64,000 nucleotides of DNA from Flavobacterium sp. UBA2787 (GCA_002352205.1 DEHZ01000011.1:1-64000); one strand, 5' to 3'. Positions 33,441 through 42,600 are shown, numbered from the stretch's first letter. A program made the numbers and translations. Notes: generated from the sequence alone by a model not told the origin.

Positions 33441-35987
33441 TCAAAAATTCACCTTCAAAAACGCATTCGGTGTCAATTCTAACGAATACGTATTCACCTC
33501 CTCAATCGCATTACTATCCGCATTAAGTCTGTAAAAACGATTGATAGTATTACGTTGGTTAAAAACATTCAACACCGAAACGCCTAGAAAAAGATTCGCT
33601 TTTTTACCCAACTGCACCGAGTAAGACGCTGAAAAATTCACCTGAAAATAGTCGTCTAAGTTTTCCTGATTCGGTTGGCTGTACACAATTTCCGGGTTAT
33701 CGGGTGTAGGAAAGATGGGTTCGTTGCTTAACGGAATTGTATTTGGTCGTCCGGTAAACCATTTGCCACCCAACGCCATTTTAAGGTTTTTCCACTGATA
33801 AGTTGCCCCGAATGCCATGCTGTGGTTCACTTCAAAATTGTTGGCAAATTGTGGCGGAAGGTAACCTTCAAACGTATAATCGTTGTTGTTAAAACTGTAA
33901 TTAAACCAGCCTGTGAACTGGTTAATTTGTTTTTGAATGAGCACTTCTGCACCATACACTTCATACTGCCCAATGACTTTCACAAACTCCAATTGATTTT
34001 GAAAACCCTGAGCGGAACTGGTGATGCCTTCTACTTTTTTATAAAATGCTTCGGGATGAATGAGCCAATTGTTTTGGCGAAACACAACACCCAACGACGC
34101 CTGATTGCTTTTTTGAATCGGAATGGTTTCATTGTTTGCCAACACCCAACGGCGTTTTTCTACGCCTAAAAAGTCTTGTTGCAAGTCGATGATTTGCGAA
34201 GCCGTTTGGTTTTTTTGCTCACCGGAAAGTTCTACGTTGAGGTGATCGGTTAACGCATAATTCACGTGCAAACGCGGCTCCACGATAAAAAGCGACCATT
34301 TTTCAAAATAATTGCCGCGTGCTCCCAGTCGTGCGAAGAAGCGGTTGTTGTTGGTCCGGTAGTCGATTTCTGCAATCAACGCATGACTTCGCAAGACTTC
34401 TTTCACGGTTCGGGTGAATTGCGGAATGTTGATGTCGTCAAAACTACGTATACCGATTTCATTGAATTGATAACCGTTGGTTAGCGTAACGGTTTCCGAC
34501 AGTTGATGGGCGTTTTTTAACCGAATGCCATTGTCTAACACCGTGTTTTCCTGTAGCAAAATTTGGTTGTTTTCTACCGATTGGTTGTTGGCATCCAATT
34601 GGTAATAGGAACTGTACACACTGAGTTCGGAATTGTTTTTGGCGTTCCAATTGGTTTTCAAAGTTAAATTACCACCCAAGGTTTGCTGATTCAATTGGCT
34701 GTTTTTGGAAACGGTTTGGTTGTTGGCAAGCGTGCTTTCGTTGAACGTCAATTCATTAGAAATAGCCAACGCATCAAAAAACAATTCGCTTTTTTGACCT
34801 ATTTTTTGATGGTATTGCAGCGTGACGTCATAAAAATAAAAGTCTTCTTCGTGGTTGTAATTGAGGTCTTGGTTGTTAGTCACATCAATGACTTCCGTGT
34901 TTTGAAATATTCGATTGAAGTAATTTTTGTAGGTCGGCGAAGCGAGCATATCGGTAAAAGAACGCCGTGCTGCCACTTCAATAGACGATTTTTCGCTGGT
35001 TTTTACTTTGGTATAGAGTTCAGCATTAATCATATTGACACCGACAGTACTGCTGGTGTTTTCAACGGAGTTGCTTCGTGACGAAATATCAATCACACTC
35101 GAAACACTTTCGCCATAAAAAGCCGAACTGCCGTTTTTGGACAGTTGAATCGTGTGAGCCAAATTAGGATTCAGGGCCGATATTAATCCGTAAAAATGAC
35201 CGGTTTGAAACAACCGAATGCCATTCCATAGAAATAAGTTTTGATCGTGGGTGCCACCGCGAACATTTACGTTGGCAATGGTTTCATCGGTACTGATGAT
35301 GCCCGGAATTTGCTGCATGGTTTGCAACACATCGGGTTCCACCAAACCGGGAAGAATACCGAATTTTTTGGGTTTGATCTCAAAGGTGCCTTCGGTTTTT
35401 TTTCGAATTCCCGCTGTCAAGTAGAGTTGAGCAACCACTTCTTCCAGTTCTTGAACGATTAAATTTAATAGAAAAGTGGGACAATTATCCACATAAATTT
35501 CGTTGACAAATATAGTTTTGGATGCATAACTCACATGACTAATTTCGATGGGATTAGACGAAACCACGGGAAGTTGGAAGAAACCTTTTTCATCGGAAAG
35601 CACAAAAACATTGGTGCCCGAAATGCGAATGGTGGCATTAAAAATCGGGATGTTAGAGGTGCTATCGACCAAATAGCCACACAGCGGTTTGTCGAGTTTT
35701 TGATTGTTGGAAATGGTGATTAGTTCATCATTCACAAATTTAAACCGAAGTTTTGTTTGGGTTTGAATGTAATCGATTTTTTGCTCTATCGTGTTTTTTG
35801 GGTTTGGAGAAATGATTTTATAAATAACAATTTCTTCTTCAATATAATTGAAGGTTACGTTGTGTTGTTTTTCTATTTCAATTAAAATTTGTTTTAAAGG
35901 CAATGCTTCGCCTTGGTCTTGACCCAAAAGCGTCAAAACTGAAAAAAGTGTAATTAAAATGGATAATCTCCAATTATTAAAATGCAT
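33441..35987 (-). CDS. TonB-dependent receptor of FecA type (STN domain)
   Basis: This 848-residue protein has a signal peptide (ending in TLLGQ), an STN (secretin/TonB short N-terminal) domain at about residues 28-100, a carboxypeptidase-like beta-sandwich at about 105-190, a plug at about 215-320 (NVRGGTHDQNLFLWNG) and a barrel that ends in TPNAFLKVNF. The STN domain normally contacts the FecR anti-sigma factor, and the next genes upstream encode FecR and an ECF sigma factor. So this is a ligand-sensing cassette. No SusD lipoprotein is present, which fits iron-chelate or small-ligand uptake better than glycan uptake, but the ligand is unknown. Confidence 0.9.
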   Translation of the reverse strand: MHFNNWRLSILITLFSVLTLLGQDQGEALPLKQILIEIEKQHNVTFNYIEEEIVIYKIISPNPKNTIEQKIDYIQTQTKLRFKFVNDELITISNNQKLDKPLCGYLVDSTSNIPIFNATIRISGTNVFVLSDEKGFFQLPVVSSNPIEISHVSYASKTIFVNEIYVDNCPTFLLNLIVQELEEVVAQLYLTAGIRKKTEGTFEIKPKKFGILPGLVEPDVLQTMQQIPGIISTDETIANVNVRGGTHDQNLFLWNGIRLFQTGHFYGLISALNPNLAHTIQLSKNGSSAFYGESVSSVIDISSRSNSVENTSSTVGVNMINAELYTKVKTSEKSSIEVAARRSFTDMLASPTYKNYFNRIFQNTEVIDVTNNQDLNYNHEEDFYFYDVTLQYHQKIGQKSELFFDALAISNELTFNESTLANNQTVSKNSQLNQQTLGGNLTLKTNWNAKNNSELSVYSSYYQLDANNQSVENNQILLQENTVLDNGIRLKNAHQLSETVTLTNGYQFNEIGIRSFDDINIPQFTRTVKEVLRSHALIAEIDYRTNNNRFFARLGARGNYFEKWSLFIVEPRLHVNYALTDHLNVELSGEQKNQTASQIIDLQQDFLGVEKRRWVLANNETIPIQKSNQASLGVVFRQNNWLIHPEAFYKKVEGITSSAQGFQNQLEFVKVIGQYEVYGAEVLIQKQINQFTGWFNYSFNNNDYTFEGYLPPQFANNFEVNHSMAFGATYQWKNLKMALGGKWFTGRPNTIPLSNEPIFPTPDNPEIVYSQPNQENLDDYFQVNFSASYSVQLGKKANLFLGVSVLNVFNQRNTINRFYRLNADSNAIEEVNTYSLELTPNAFLKVNF

Positions 35988-35991
35988 CTAC

Positions 35992-36879
35992 CTATTGTAA
36001 AACAATGTTGGAATCGCTTAATTTTGAAACATTTAAATGGTAGGTTGTGGCTATTATTTCTAAGGCAACGTCAAGATCATTCATCGGGATGGTTCCCGAG
36101 AAAGTTTGATTGGTTAGTTTTCCTTTGTATTCAATTTCAATATTGTATTGTCGGCTTATTTCATCCAAAATAGCTTGTAAATTTTCTTTGGAAAAGTTCA
36201 CCTCTTTTTGCAACCATTCCGGAGCAAGTTGATCGGTTTGACCGGCATTAATTTGCGTTCCGTTTTCAAACGAAACCATCATTCCTTTGGTCAAAATGAT
36301 TTGTTGGTTTTGATAGTTTACCTGCACTTTTCCTTCGTAGCAACTGACATCTAATCGTTTGTTTCTGTTTTTTACGTTGAATTGGGTTCCTAACACAGAA
36401 ACTTTTCCCAAGTCGGTGGCCACTTCAAATTTTTTGCCTTTGGCTACTTTAAAGAAAGCTTCGCCGTCCAGTTTTAGTTTTCGCTCGTTGTTCCAATTCC
36501 ATTTTTTGTATTCAACGGATGAACCGGAATTCAGCAACACAGTGGAGTTGTCAGGAAGTAAAAATTCAGTGGTAGCACCGTTCGCCGAAAACTCCGTGAA
36601 ATTGGCAAAGTTTTTCACCGCCAACGTGATTCCGAAACCGATAATGAGCACCGCAGCGATGCGAAGAAACACTTTTTGTATCGAAATTTTATTTGATTTT
36701 TTAGCTTTTAAAATGTTTTGCAGCATTTTATCGTCATCAAAATCAGGTGTTTTTAACTCGGCAGAATAGTGTTTTATTTTTTGGTAAACGGCAAAATCAT
36801 CAGAGGCTTCAAAAGCTTTGAGCTCTTCGCCTTCCAATTCATTATTCAGCCATTTTGCTAAGGTGTAATTTTCTTCCAT
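35992..36879 (-). CDS. FecR family anti-sigma factor
   Basis: I take the ATG at 36879 (295 residues, MEENYTLAKWL...), since an in-frame ATG at 36936 would overlap the sigma gene and adds unlike residues. A cytosolic N-terminus is followed by one membrane helix (VFLRIAAVLIIGFGITLAV), the periplasmic FecR domain (LLNSGSSVEYKK, GEAFFKVAKGKKFEV, VLGTQFNVK, EGKVQVNY) and a C-terminal DUF4974-type STN-like domain. It should hold the ECF sigma factor until the receptor signals. It lies between the sigma gene (40 bases upstream) and the receptor gene (4 bases downstream). Confidence 0.88.
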   Translation of the reverse strand: MEENYTLAKWLNNELEGEELKAFEASDDFAVYQKIKHYSAELKTPDFDDDKMLQNILKAKKSNKISIQKVFLRIAAVLIIGFGITLAVKNFANFTEFSANGATTEFLLPDNSTVLLNSGSSVEYKKWNWNNERKLKLDGEAFFKVAKGKKFEVATDLGKVSVLGTQFNVKNRNKRLDVSCYEGKVQVNYQNQQIILTKGMMVSFENGTQINAGQTDQLAPEWLQKEVNFSKENLQAILDEISRQYNIEIEYKGKLTNQTFSGTIPMNDLDVALEIIATTYHLNVSKLSDSNIVLQ

Positions 36880-36919
36880 AATCGGATTTTTATCTAAAAC
36901 AGTTTGGATTTCAAAAACC

Positions 36920-37441
36920 CTACTTAAAATACTCAATTTCTTTTCGCAATTCTAACAATGCCAGATGCATTCGTTTTTCAACGGCTTTCACGCTTATACC
37001 TAAGGCGTCGGCAATTTCGCTGTATTTCTTCCCGTCAATGCGGTGCATTAAAAAGCAGGTGCGTTGGCCTTCGGTTAATTTATCGATTGCCTTTTGCAGT
37101 TTGACTTTGAATTCATTTTCTTCCAAATGATAATCAGGGCTTTCAAACGTTTTGTCTTGTTTGGGTGCGGCTTTAGCGTATTCCAACACCACTTTTTGAT
37201 GAGCAATTTGATTTAAAGTGGTGTTATTCGCAATAGTATATAAATACGACTTTGCTTTATCCAATGGAACTTTTTCGCAATTTTCCCATAACTTTATAAA
37301 CGCTTCTTGCGTTACATCTTCGGCTTGCTCTGCATTTCCGAATTTGTAATACATGAAATTGCGTAGGGCTTTGACGTGGCTTTTGAAAAAATTCGAAAAA
37401 ATGAGTTCTTCACAAATTCCTGAAAGTGATTTACTTTTCAT
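36920..37441 (-). CDS. ECF sigma factor (FecI-like)
   Basis: This 173-residue sigma-70 family factor has region 2 (AEDVTQEAFIKLW, SYLYTIANN) and region 4 (LTEGQRTCFLMHRIDGKKYSEIADALGISVKAVEKRM, quoted here only as KYSEIADALGIS). It is the first gene of the sigma-FecR-receptor cassette and should turn on that cassette when the receptor binds its ligand. The 95-base divergent gap to 37537 may hold promoters for both directions. Confidence 0.9.
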   Translation of the reverse strand: MKSKSLSGICEELIFSNFFKSHVKALRNFMYYKFGNAEQAEDVTQEAFIKLWENCEKVPLDKAKSYLYTIANNTTLNQIAHQKVVLEYAKAAPKQDKTFESPDYHLEENEFKVKLQKAIDKLTEGQRTCFLMHRIDGKKYSEIADALGISVKAVEKRMHLALLELRKEIEYFK

Positions 37442-37536
37442 TTACTTTTATAAAACTTTTGTGAAATTATAAAAAAAAAGAAAACCACGGTAGGGTATTT
37501 TAATTTTAATTTGTTTACTAACTAAATGCATCACTA

Positions 37537-38547
37537 ATGAAAAGATTTTTACTTTATTATGTATCGGTTTTGAGTGTACTATTTTTTACTTCTTGTCAGG
37601 AAGAAGAAAATACGATTGTGCAAGACACTACGCAAAATTTGAATGTAGCATCGCCGACCTCAAAATTTTTAGCGAGAGCAGCACAAAATAATACGTCGGT
37701 GGATAATATAATGGATGGAACGAGTGTGTTTCGAGTAAAATTACCGGTTTCAATCAATTTGAATGATCTTGATTTAACTGTGGCTACCGAAGCGGATTAT
37801 GCGACTGTTGCCGATTTAAAAAATGCTTCGAATTCAGATGATGATGTGGTAACGTATGTGTATCCGATTACAGTTTCGTTGCGGAATTTTGAGGAGATTA
37901 CAGTGAATAATTTGACGCAACTAAATGCTATTATTACGCAAAATGAAGACCTAAGTGATATAAGTTGTGTGACGATTATTTATCCGATTATGATAAATGA
38001 ATATGACAGTGCAAACCAGATAGCTGATATTCTAACGATCAACAGCGATTCACAATTAATTAATTACCTGATCAATTTGAACAGTGGTGTGTTTTATTCA
38101 ATCAATTATCCGATTTCGGTGATTAATCCCAATAGTCAAACCGTTGTGATTAATTCAAATACTGAACTAAGGGAGGTGATTGAAAGTGCCATCAGCCAAT
38201 GCGGTTCCAATTCCGGTTCAACCGATGATTTTATTGATGTGTTAACCAGCGGATCTTGGCGAATATCGTATTATCATGAAGGCGACGACGATGAAACGAG
38301 TGTGTATAATGGTTTTGTTTTTACATTCAACACCAATAACACAATTACGATTATCAGAAATAGTTCAACATTTACCGGAACATGGAGTTTTTTCGAGGAA
38401 GATGGTGTAGATATTTTAGAGATTGATTTTGAAGATGATCCGTTAGATGATTTAGATGATGACTGGGAATTGTTGGAGTTTTCTTCTACTTTAATTCAGT
38501 TAAAAGAGGAGGGCGATAATGAATATTTGAGTTTCACTAAAATTTAA
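37537..38547 (+). CDS. Lipoprotein with four tandem repeats and a C-terminal lipocalin-like domain
   Basis: This 336-residue protein has a lipoprotein signal (VLFFTSC, Cys20). The middle has four loosely repeated units built on (V/I)-x-Y-P-(I/V)-(S/T/M)-(V/I): KLPVSINLND, VYPITVSLRN, IYPIMINEYD and NYPISVINPN, each followed by a helix of the type TQLNAIITQ. The last 105 residues (SGSWRISYYHEGDDDE, FTGTWSF, DDWELLEFSS) closely match the protein encoded at 38698. It is transcribed divergently from the FecI cassette; a link with it is possible but not shown. Confidence 0.7.
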   Translation: MKRFLLYYVSVLSVLFFTSCQEEENTIVQDTTQNLNVASPTSKFLARAAQNNTSVDNIMDGTSVFRVKLPVSINLNDLDLTVATEADYATVADLKNASNSDDDVVTYVYPITVSLRNFEEITVNNLTQLNAIITQNEDLSDISCVTIIYPIMINEYDSANQIADILTINSDSQLINYLINLNSGVFYSINYPISVINPNSQTVVINSNTELREVIESAISQCGSNSGSTDDFIDVLTSGSWRISYYHEGDDDETSVYNGFVFTFNTNNTITIIRNSSTFTGTWSFFEEDGVDILEIDFEDDPLDDLDDDWELLEFSSTLIQLKEEGDNEYLSFTKI

Positions 38548-38552
38548 AAGCA

Positions 38553-38672
38553 ATGGACATGAAGACTCTTTTTCGAAACTTTCTTTTTGGAAAAAATAAC
38601 ATCGTTTATTTTCTCACACAGGCGGTGATCTGGGTTTTTAATGTGCTTTTGATTTATATATTATTTTTTTAA
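38553..38672 (+). CDS. 39-residue single-helix membrane protein
   Basis: ATG at 38553 opens a 39-residue frame: MDMKTLFRNFLFGKNN, then a hydrophobic stretch (IVYFLTQAVIWVFNVLLIYI) to a TAA at 38670. It starts 5 bases after the stop of the lipoprotein gene and ends 25 bases before the next one, so it fits an operon position exactly. The mix of a short basic N-terminus and one membrane helix is common for small regulatory membrane proteins. Coding potential is inferred from position and composition only. Confidence 0.45.
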   Translation: MDMKTLFRNFLFGKNNIVYFLTQAVIWVFNVLLIYILFF

Positions 38673-38697
38673 TTTCTTAACCTAAACAATTTTAAAC

Positions 38698-39165
38698 ATG
38701 AAAAAGTTTTTTTTAATTCCTTTATTATTCGGCGTTTTTATGCTGAATGTTGCTTCCACTTGTAGCAACGATGACGATGATAGTAATGATGATGACGACA
38801 ATAATTCATCGAGTGCAATCATCACTCAAACACAAAATACGTTAGTAAATGGTTCATGGCGAGTGACGTTATTTTCAGAAGATGGTTCCAATCAGACTTC
38901 TCAATTTTCTGACTACGATTTTGTATTTGGAACGAATGGTGCTGTGACAGCCGAAAACGGAAGCACTACAATGAGCGGAACCTGGACAACCGGAACAGAT
39001 GACAGCACGCCAAAATTTATCATAAATTTTAGTGCAACCAATGGACCATTTGAAGAGATAAGCGAAGATTGGCAAATTTTAAATGCCTCTTCCAACAGAG
39101 TAGAACTTAAGCACGTGAGTGGAGGAGACGGGAGCACAGATTTGCTGACATTTCAGAAGAATTAA
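38698..39165 (+). CDS. Lipocalin-like lipoprotein, paralogue of the 37537 C-terminal domain
   Basis: The 155-residue product has a lipoprotein-type signal (VASTC) then a low-complexity Asp/Asn/Ser stretch, and a 110-residue domain with NGSWRVTLFSEDGS, MSGTWT, EDWQILNASSNRVELKH and LLTFQKN. The same order of motifs occurs in the C-terminal third of the lipoprotein at 37537, so one arose from the other by duplication. The gene ends 10 bases before the Crp/Fnr regulator gene. Function unknown. Confidence 0.7.
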   Translation: MKKFFLIPLLFGVFMLNVASTCSNDDDDSNDDDDNNSSSAIITQTQNTLVNGSWRVTLFSEDGSNQTSQFSDYDFVFGTNGAVTAENGSTTMSGTWTTGTDDSTPKFIINFSATNGPFEEISEDWQILNASSNRVELKHVSGGDGSTDLLTFQKN

Positions 39166-39175
39166 ATAGGTATTT

Positions 39176-39784
39176 ATGAAAAGTATCTTGGCTTATTTTG
39201 ATGACGAATTAGTAAATACTTTTGAAAAAGAGGGAATCATAAAAAATGTTCCAAAAGACACAGAACTGATTCGCGACGGTCAATATATCAACTCGATTCC
39301 TATTGTACTCCGTGGAATGGTAAAAGTATTTACAAAATATAATGAGAAGGAATTTCTGTTGTATTATATTCAGCCTACCGAAAGTTGTGTGTTATCGTTT
39401 ATTGTCAGTAAAAAAAATGAGCCAAGTACTTTTTTTGCCAAAACAGAAGAAGATAGTGAAATTCTGCTGTTGCCTTCAGTAAAAGTGCAAGAATGGATAA
39501 AGAAGTATCCACAATTTAATGCAATGTTTTTTAATCTATTTAATGAGCGTTATTTTGATTTAATCGATACGCTAAATCATGTTTTATTTGATCATTTAGA
39601 TGCAAGGTTGTATTTGTATTTAAAGGAAAAAATGGATATACACAATACAACAATCATTACTACCTCACACAAAGATATTGCCAACGAAATGGGTACTTCC
39701 CGCGAAGTTATTACGCGTGTTCTGAAAAAATTGGAAGCAGAATCAAAAATAATGCAAACTTCCAAAGGCATTCAACTTTTCTAG
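39176..39784 (+). CDS. Crp/Fnr family transcription regulator
   Basis: This 202-residue protein has an N-terminal cNMP-binding-type beta-roll (IVLRGMVKVF near residue 48, YYIQPTESCVLSF) and a C-terminal winged helix (HKDIANEMGTSREVITRVL). It has no Fe-S Cys cluster like that of Fnr. It is close to the lipoprotein gene before it and 76 bases before a DUF2892 gene. Regulators of this type next to DUF2892 or rhodanese genes are common in flavobacteria, often linked to stress or sulfur metabolism; targets here are unknown. Confidence 0.88.
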   Translation: MKSILAYFDDELVNTFEKEGIIKNVPKDTELIRDGQYINSIPIVLRGMVKVFTKYNEKEFLLYYIQPTESCVLSFIVSKKNEPSTFFAKTEEDSEILLLPSVKVQEWIKKYPQFNAMFFNLFNERYFDLIDTLNHVLFDHLDARLYLYLKEKMDIHNTTIITTSHKDIANEMGTSREVITRVLKKLEAESKIMQTSKGIQLF

Positions 39785-39860
39785 ATGTGACTTTTGTCAC
39801 ATTTTTTTGTTTTTGATTGATTTACTTTTACATAGGTAAATACATAAAAATCAGAATCAT

Positions 39861-40079
39861 ATGAAAACAAATGTTGGCAACACAGACAAATTAATCCGAA
39901 TCATAGTAGCTATTGTTCTTGGAACGCTCTATCTTACAAATACAGTGAGTGGCTTTGTAGGACTTGCAGTTTTAGTAGTTGCAGTTATTTTAATTGCAAC
40001 AAGCATTATTAGTTTTTGCCCAATTTATCCTTTGTTTGGAATAAACACTTTTCCCACTAAAAAAAGCAATAAACTATGA
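39861..40079 (+). CDS. DUF2892 (YgaP-type) membrane protein
   Basis: This 72-residue protein begins MKTNVGNTDKLIRI, the DUF2892 opening, then has two membrane helices (IIVAIVLGTLYL and FVGLAVLVVAVILIATSII) and ends with the family motif FCPIYPLFGINT. Its stop overlaps the start of the next gene (ATGA, 4 bases), so translation is likely coupled. Confidence 0.88.
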   Translation: MKTNVGNTDKLIRIIVAIVLGTLYLTNTVSGFVGLAVLVVAVILIATSIISFCPIYPLFGINTFPTKKSNKL

Positions 40080-41527
40080 AAAATTTTATTTATTACATGT
40101 TTTTCTTTTCGCTGTGCACGCAGGCTCAAGTCAATGTAGAGTGGTCTAATTACCCTGGAGGAGTTTCGGTTGCTGTAAACCAATTGCATGAGGTATATTC
40201 TGCCAATTGGGACTATAATCCTGGAGGTGATATTACGTTAACCAAGCGAAATGCATCAGGCTCTATTTTGTGGAGTGCTACGTATGATAATGTGGAGGAC
40301 ACAAGACATGAAGTAGCTACTTGGATTGAAACCGATAGTCAAGATAATTGTTTGGTTGCAGGAACCATTCGTTCCGGTTTTTCTAATCCGGTGAATGCAG
40401 CCAGTATTTTAATGAAATATAATCCGCAAGGAGAGTTACTTTGGCGAGTGGTTTTTGAGGATTACTTTGAAGGTTCGTATACTACAAAAATACTCGTTGA
40501 TTCTGCTGACAATAGCTACGTGTTAGGATTGGGAATGGGAGAAAATGGGTTGGTAACAAGAGTTAAAAAGTTTGATTCCAATGGTGAATCCATTTGGACC
40601 TATTACGATGTCAATGGAGTAGGTGCTCCCATCAATATTAAATTTACACCGGACAATGCAATAGTCCTTTCCGGCAGAAGTATAACCGGAATCATAAATG
40701 GTTATTTAAAAATTAGTACAGATGGAAATCTACTTTGGCATAAAGTAGGAATCACAAGTCCAACTGTTGGTGATATTGCCGGAGATGCTTTTGGTAATTC
40801 GTACATCATTAATGGCGAAAATACAGTTTCAAACGCTGGCAGTGTTCTTGAAAAATTAGATGAAAATGGAGTGACTACTTGGTCAGAAATAAATATGATG
40901 GCAGGAAGCCGCGTGGAAGTGGGTTCCGATAATAATCCAATCATCAGCGGTTTTCCTAATTCTGGAACGGGTGGAGCCGCTTTTATGAAGTATAATGCTG
41001 ATGGAACTGTACTTTGGCAAAATTTAAATGCAGACGGACCTGAAATTTTACTTCTGCACGGTCAATTAAAATTGGATGCTGCTAATAATGCGTATCTGTC
41101 AGCAGGGAATTTGTTTAATATGGCGGTTTGTAAAATCAATTCCGACGGAACAAATGGTTGGGTTGGATTGGTTTCAGGAAGTAGTTCGGCCAGCTCGTTT
41201 GTTATTGATACCGATAATTCTATCTATGTTGCAGGTGGAACTACTGCAAAATTAGGCCAGGCTCCACTTGGAATAAACACAACTGACGTTGCTCCATTTG
41301 CAATTTTTCCGAATCCATTTTCAACCACATTCACAATTCAATCATTTATCAATGAGGGAGAAAAGCAAGTAGCTATTTATGATCTATCAGGTAAATTGAT
41401 ATATGAGAATAAGTTTTTAGGATTTAATGTAAGCATACAGTTGAACAATATTTCCAGCGGGATTTATTTTATCAGGATTGTTGATCAAACCGGAAAAATT
41501 TACAAGCAAAAGTTGATTAAAAATTAA
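40076..41527 (+). CDS. Secreted beta-propeller-like protein with T9SS type A sorting domain
   Basis: The 483-residue protein has a signal peptide (FFFSLCTQAQ), a body with repeated W-x-x-x-Y and G-D-I-x-G-D-A-F-G-N-S-Y type blades (about 40-50 residues each, like SBBP repeats), and a C-terminal 75-residue T9SS type A domain (FAIFPNPFSTTF, VAIYDLSGKLIYE, SSGIYFIRI, YKQKLIKN). It should be exported through the outer membrane. The start overlaps the stop of the DUF2892 gene by 4 bases. Confidence 0.85.
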   Translation: MKNFIYYMFFFSLCTQAQVNVEWSNYPGGVSVAVNQLHEVYSANWDYNPGGDITLTKRNASGSILWSATYDNVEDTRHEVATWIETDSQDNCLVAGTIRSGFSNPVNAASILMKYNPQGELLWRVVFEDYFEGSYTTKILVDSADNSYVLGLGMGENGLVTRVKKFDSNGESIWTYYDVNGVGAPINIKFTPDNAIVLSGRSITGIINGYLKISTDGNLLWHKVGITSPTVGDIAGDAFGNSYIINGENTVSNAGSVLEKLDENGVTTWSEINMMAGSRVEVGSDNNPIISGFPNSGTGGAAFMKYNADGTVLWQNLNADGPEILLLHGQLKLDAANNAYLSAGNLFNMAVCKINSDGTNGWVGLVSGSSSASSFVIDTDNSIYVAGGTTAKLGQAPLGINTTDVAPFAIFPNPFSTTFTIQSFINEGEKQVAIYDLSGKLIYENKFLGFNVSIQLNNISSGIYFIRIVDQTGKIYKQKLIKN

Positions 41528-41721
41528 GGTAAAGCCATTAATTTGTAATTATACCAAATAGAAACCAAGAAAAATGAGATAGATTACCAACATTTATTAC
41601 GTATTGGTAGCTATGATTTTCTGTAAATAAGTGAAACGCCTTCAAACTCAACGAAAACTATGTTTCTATGTGGTAAAAAACAGGTTATTGAATTTGTCCA
41701 TAAACGGGTTAAATAAATAAA

Positions 41722-41750
41722 AAAAAGCTGCAGGTTTAGTGCAGCTTTTT
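41722..41750. terminator. Bidirectional terminator
   Basis: AAAAAGCTGCA (41722-41732) pairs perfectly with TGCAGCTTTTT (41740-41750) around a seven-base loop, with an A run on one side and a T run on the other. It sits between converging genes and would work in both directions. Confidence 0.88.
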
Positions 41751-41792
41751 CATCTAGTAGGTTAAATTGTGGTATTTGGAAACTAACTAACT

Positions 41793-42512
41793 TTAATCAT
41801 CTAACAAATCGGTGTATTCTTCAATTTTATCTTTGATAGTATTGGCCAAACTTTGATTGCCATCGGTATCGTTTGGACTAATTTCAATTAATCCGTCGCC
41901 GTTTCCGTCTTGAGCATTCGATAAATCAACATTGGCTAAAACTGCATCTAAATTAAAATCGATAACAATAGTGGCTGAATTGTCTGATATAACTAAGTTT
42001 TGTCCGGCATCTTCGTAGTCAATTTCAAAATCTTCGTCAATGTTATGCCAAAACACAAATGGGGTAGTACCTATAGTTCCTTTAATTAAAACAGACTTGT
42101 TGAACAACTCACTTTCAGAATTAGTGCTTCTCGCCATTTCAAACTCAACTTCTTCATACACTCCGTTTGGAATATTGATACTGGTAATAGTGGTTTGACC
42201 ACTCAATAAATCCAATTCAAACGGACCTCTTAATTCAAATTCATCGTCATCGCCGTAAAATCCATCACCATAATCATCATCGTCATCATCATAAAAATCA
42301 TCATCCAATTCAAATTCAATTTCTTTTAAATTAATTTTAAATTCAGAAATACTCACGGCATTTTCCATTCTGCCGGTATTGCCCGAATAAGAAGCTTTGG
42401 CAACAATAGTTAAATTGTCATTGGCATTGTTGGAAGAACTCTCGTCATTACTACAAGAAGCAGTTGAAAAAATAACCGCTAGAAGGCCTAAAAGAATTTT
42501 TTTGTTTTTCAT
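41793..42512 (-). CDS. Lipoprotein with an acidic Asp/Tyr tract, DUF4382-like
   Basis: This 239-residue protein has a lipoprotein signal (FSTASC) and a beta-rich domain with the order seen in DUF4382 proteins: VSISEFKINLKEIEFE, FELDLLSGQTTI, NIPNGVYEEVEFE. An unusually acidic run of Asp and Tyr lies at about residues 75-90, where up to six Asp are adjacent; it could bind a divalent cation. It is a single gene with a bidirectional terminator downstream. Confidence 0.62.
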   Translation of the reverse strand: MKNKKILLGLLAVIFSTASCSNDESSSNNANDNLTIVAKASYSGNTGRMENAVSISEFKINLKEIEFELDDDFYDDDDDDYGDGFYGDDDEFELRGPFELDLLSGQTTITSINIPNGVYEEVEFEMARSTNSESELFNKSVLIKGTIGTTPFVFWHNIDEDFEIDYEDAGQNLVISDNSATIVIDFNLDAVLANVDLSNAQDGNGDGLIEISPNDTDGNQSLANTIKDKIEEYTDLLDD

Positions 42513-42600
42513 AGTGTGTAAAATTTTGTTGTATACTACTGAAACAATTTCAATTCAATTTACCCTACCTAAAATTTTAAAAAATTACTTAAAATCATTT

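Noticed and set aside
33225-33482. 85-residue plus-strand open frame
   Set aside because: It lies over the palindromic repeat block and the receptor 3' end; its Pro/Lys/Ser-rich reading is a product of the repeat.
34266-35723. Several 60-130 residue frames opposite the FecA-type receptor
   Set aside because: They are antisense shadows of a well-supported receptor gene and have no independent coding signal.
41528-41721. Decayed gene between the T9SS protein and its terminator
   Set aside because: The stretch is AT-rich with no frame of useful length in either direction, so I treat it as 3' spacer.
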